This document shows positions 62,222 through 64,000 of a stretch of 64,000 bases of DNA, piece after piece. The stretch covers positions 695,856-759,855 of the forward strand of contig JANQQE010000011.1 of assembly GCA_028285105.1 (NCBI GenBank), given 5' to 3'. This DNA is from Alphaproteobacteria bacterium (GTDB lineage Bacteria > Planctomycetota > Phycisphaerae > UBA1845). Made by a program: the position numbers and the translations under genes. Positions within the stretch are counted from its first letter, which is position 1; each line of letters opens with the position of its first letter. The notes below the pieces were generated by a model, which saw nothing but the letters and a program-made list of their open reading frames with translations, had not been told where the DNA came from and ran no database searches.

Positions 62222-64000
62222 TCAGGCATCGTTAGAGCGCTTAAATTCAGTTCGTTCCTGGATTTTCTTCTTACTCATCCATTCCGAAAAAATCAATTTG
62301 CGAGAATTGAGCATCCCGATCTGTTGGCGAATCTCATTCTTCTGAGACGCAAACGTTTCTTCATACACTGGAAACAGCGACTTCCCTTTGATGACAGCCC
62401 AAGCGGCTTGATCAGGAAGTTCAGCCGTAACTGCTTTTGAATTCTCTGCATCGGCTGCGACTTCAAAGACTTTTTCAACGAATTCTCTCGACGCCTGCCC
62501 GATGCCGGGAATATCGATCGACTGTCCTTCCAGCAACTTTCGCTGACGCGCAAATGCTGGTGGGGCTGAAAATCCACCCTGATCCGGAGTGATTTTATCC
62601 TGCAACTCTGTTTCGCCACTCCAAAGGTCTTCAAGCGGACCGCCCGTATCGCTGGCTGCGATTCTTTCAGCCGCTTCTTTGGCTCGCTCCATTGCGGCAC
62701 TTAGTCGCAAGTCTGCGATGACACGATCGCGAACTTCTTCGACATTTTCAGGCTCACGACCTTCACGGAATTCAGTGACACGGAACAGGTACATCGCCCC
62801 GTCTTCGTCAACCAGCGGTTTGACCTGCGTTTGCCACTGAGACAGGAACAACGATCGATCGATGTTCGCATCGTCAGGGATCGTTTCCAATCCTTCGACA
62901 TTAAATGCCAACGCATCGATCGGAAGATAGCGACCATCAGCCATTTCAAGCCTGGCTGTTCCCACCCGATCGGTTTGCGCAAGCGTGTACTGGTCGACGT
63001 CGGTAATCAATCCCACTTCGACTGCATCGGCATGACGTTTCGCTGCCGAAACGGACGCGACGATCTCGTCATAATAACCAATGTCTTTGACCTCATCGGG
63101 CGCGGGCTGATATTCGGTCTGGGCCACGCGGATGTCATACCACGGGTCAGCCAGCTTACGGGCAAGCTCCGTGGCTATGCGATTGGCTTCGCTCGCGCCT
63201 TTTTGCGTTTTAACAGCTTCAATCGCAGCCTCTCGTGCTTCCGAGAAGTCTTCCACGAACAAACTTAACTGCGGTGGGGTCAAACCATTTGAAGTGGCTT
63301 CTTGTTGTTTCTTGAACTGCTTTGCCAACTCTTCGTTTGAAATTCTGAATCGCTGGTCGGTTTCTTTATTCTGCTGCCAATATCGAAACGCCTGCCGTTC
63401 GATGCTGTCATCGCTGGTGGCAATGCCTGCCATCACCTGATCGGGATCGATCCGAATGTACTGCAAATCGATAGACGGTTCGATGTAGTATCCGAACTCA
63501 ACACCACCTGAAACGGCGTGCTTGTCCTTATATTCCTTAAATTGGGCCGCAATTTCATCGTCAGAAAATGTTTGCTCCGAATCGACGAACACGGATGCCG
63601 GTATTTTAATGAGCTCAATCGATGCCTGTTCAAGAGCGTTCTTCGCCGTCCGTCGAAGCGTCATCTCCGAAGGCATCGCCGCCCTTTGGAACATCAACAC
63701 TGATCTTTCGACGGTGAGTACATCGGCAAACGCTTCATAAAACCGATCAGGAATAACGCCGACAATCGCTGCAACTTGTTCGATGTTCTTCTCGTTGGTT
63801 CTGAGTCGTCCGATCAACTGGCGTTTGGCTTGAGTTGTCGAAATCGACACCCCCATGGCTTGGGCTTCCCGTTTCATCAATATCCAATCAATGACATCCA
63901 ATTGATCGCCAGGGGCGGCGCCGGGGTTCCTGAAAGTGTTCTCCCAGGACAGGGCTGGTGGCAACTGTCCCTCAACCGCATGCATGCGACGTAATCGCTG
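62222..64000 (-). CDS. PpiD/SurA-like periplasmic folding factor (N-terminus outside window)
   Basis: The frame is open from the TGA at 62222 to the window edge (592 codons). An ATG at 63985 is unlikely to be the true start because the frame continues upstream without a stop and no membrane anchor has yet appeared. The early part (PPALSWENTFRNPGAAPGDQLDVIDWILMKREAQAMGVSIS) resembles the SurA/PpiD N-terminal helical domain. The remainder is mixed, without an obvious parvulin catalytic domain, as in PpiD-like proteins that have lost isomerase activity. The likely role is assisting folding of exported proteins. It converges on prfB. Confidence 0.72.
   Translation of the reverse strand, partial: QRLRRMHAVEGQLPPALSWENTFRNPGAAPGDQLDVIDWILMKREAQAMGVSISTTQAKRQLIGRLRTNEKNIEQVAAIVGVIPDRFYEAFADVLTVERSVLMFQRAAMPSEMTLRRTAKNALEQASIELIKIPASVFVDSEQTFSDDEIAAQFKEYKDKHAVSGGVEFGYYIEPSIDLQYIRIDPDQVMAGIATSDDSIERQAFRYWQQNKETDQRFRISNEELAKQFKKQQEATSNGLTPPQLSLFVEDFSEAREAAIEAVKTQKGASEANRIATELARKLADPWYDIRVAQTEYQPAPDEVKDIGYYDEIVASVSAAKRHADAVEVGLITDVDQYTLAQTDRVGTARLEMADGRYLPIDALAFNVEGLETIPDDANIDRSLFLSQWQTQVKPLVDEDGAMYLFRVTEFREGREPENVEEVRDRVIADLRLSAAMERAKEAAERIAASDTGGPLEDLWSGETELQDKITPDQGGFSAPPAFARQRKLLEGQSIDIPGIGQASREFVEKVFEVAADAENSKAVTAELPDQAAWAVIKGKSLFPVYEETFASQKNEIRQQIGMLNSRKLIFSEWMSKKKIQERTEFKRSNDA

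Overview
The window reads as ordinary chromosome from a motile, Gram-negative-type bacterium, most plausibly a planctomycete (Planctomycetota, perhaps Phycisphaerae-like). That placement is inference. It rests on the combination of a PEP-CTERM protein, the futalosine menaquinone genes mqnA-mqnC, a nickel superoxide dismutase, many TPR lipoproteins, a bacterial TMTC-like protein and a long single-strand flagellar cluster. I see no rRNA, tRNA, CRISPR array, insertion sequence or phage gene.

Left arm (1-20 kb): three large membrane proteins (a GT39-type glycosyltransferase cut by the window edge, an 893-residue polytopic protein, and a TMTC-like membrane/TPR protein). These are followed by thiol peroxidase, an OmpA-like lipoprotein and a TPR lipoprotein with a long Ser/Gln-rich tail, a secreted DUF4139 protein, tRNA-dihydrouridine synthase, a PEP-CTERM protein convergent with exported Ni-SOD, an ArnT-like glycosyltransferase, and an NSS-family sodium symporter with a small MetS-like partner.

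Middle (20-26 kb): mqnA and mqnC overlap by ATGA. After them come a non-coding stretch that looks like an independent RNA unit, an HD protein, an HDOD protein and dapF.

Flagellar region (25.8-53.7 kb), all on the minus strand: flgN-like, histidine kinase, sigma-54 activator, then flgB-flgC-fliE-fliF-fliG-fliH-fliI-fliJ-motE-like-fliK-flgD-flgE-flbD-motA-motB-fliL-fliN-fliO-fliP-fliQ-fliR-flhB-flhA-flhF-flhG, a small membrane gene, the sigma factor fliA and a small acidic gene. This covers rod base, MS ring, part of the C ring, export gate, ATPase complex, hook, stator and regulators. fliM is not where it is normally found, and fliN carries three FliM/FliY-type peptides. Two tandem dyads upstream of flgB look like activator sites.

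Right arm (53.7-64 kb): a large TPR membrane protein, pyrE and purB, a lipoprotein with two cyclophilin domains, prfB with a programmed +1 frameshift, and a PpiD/SurA-like periplasmic folding factor cut by the window edge.

The points I find most worth a second look are the dyad pair upstream of flgB, the promoter/short-ORF/T-tract leader before the PEP-CTERM gene, the 250-nt RNA unit before the HD gene, the triple-peptide FliN, the Ni-SOD whose signal peptide ends at the nickel-hook histidine, and the tandem-cyclophilin lipoprotein.
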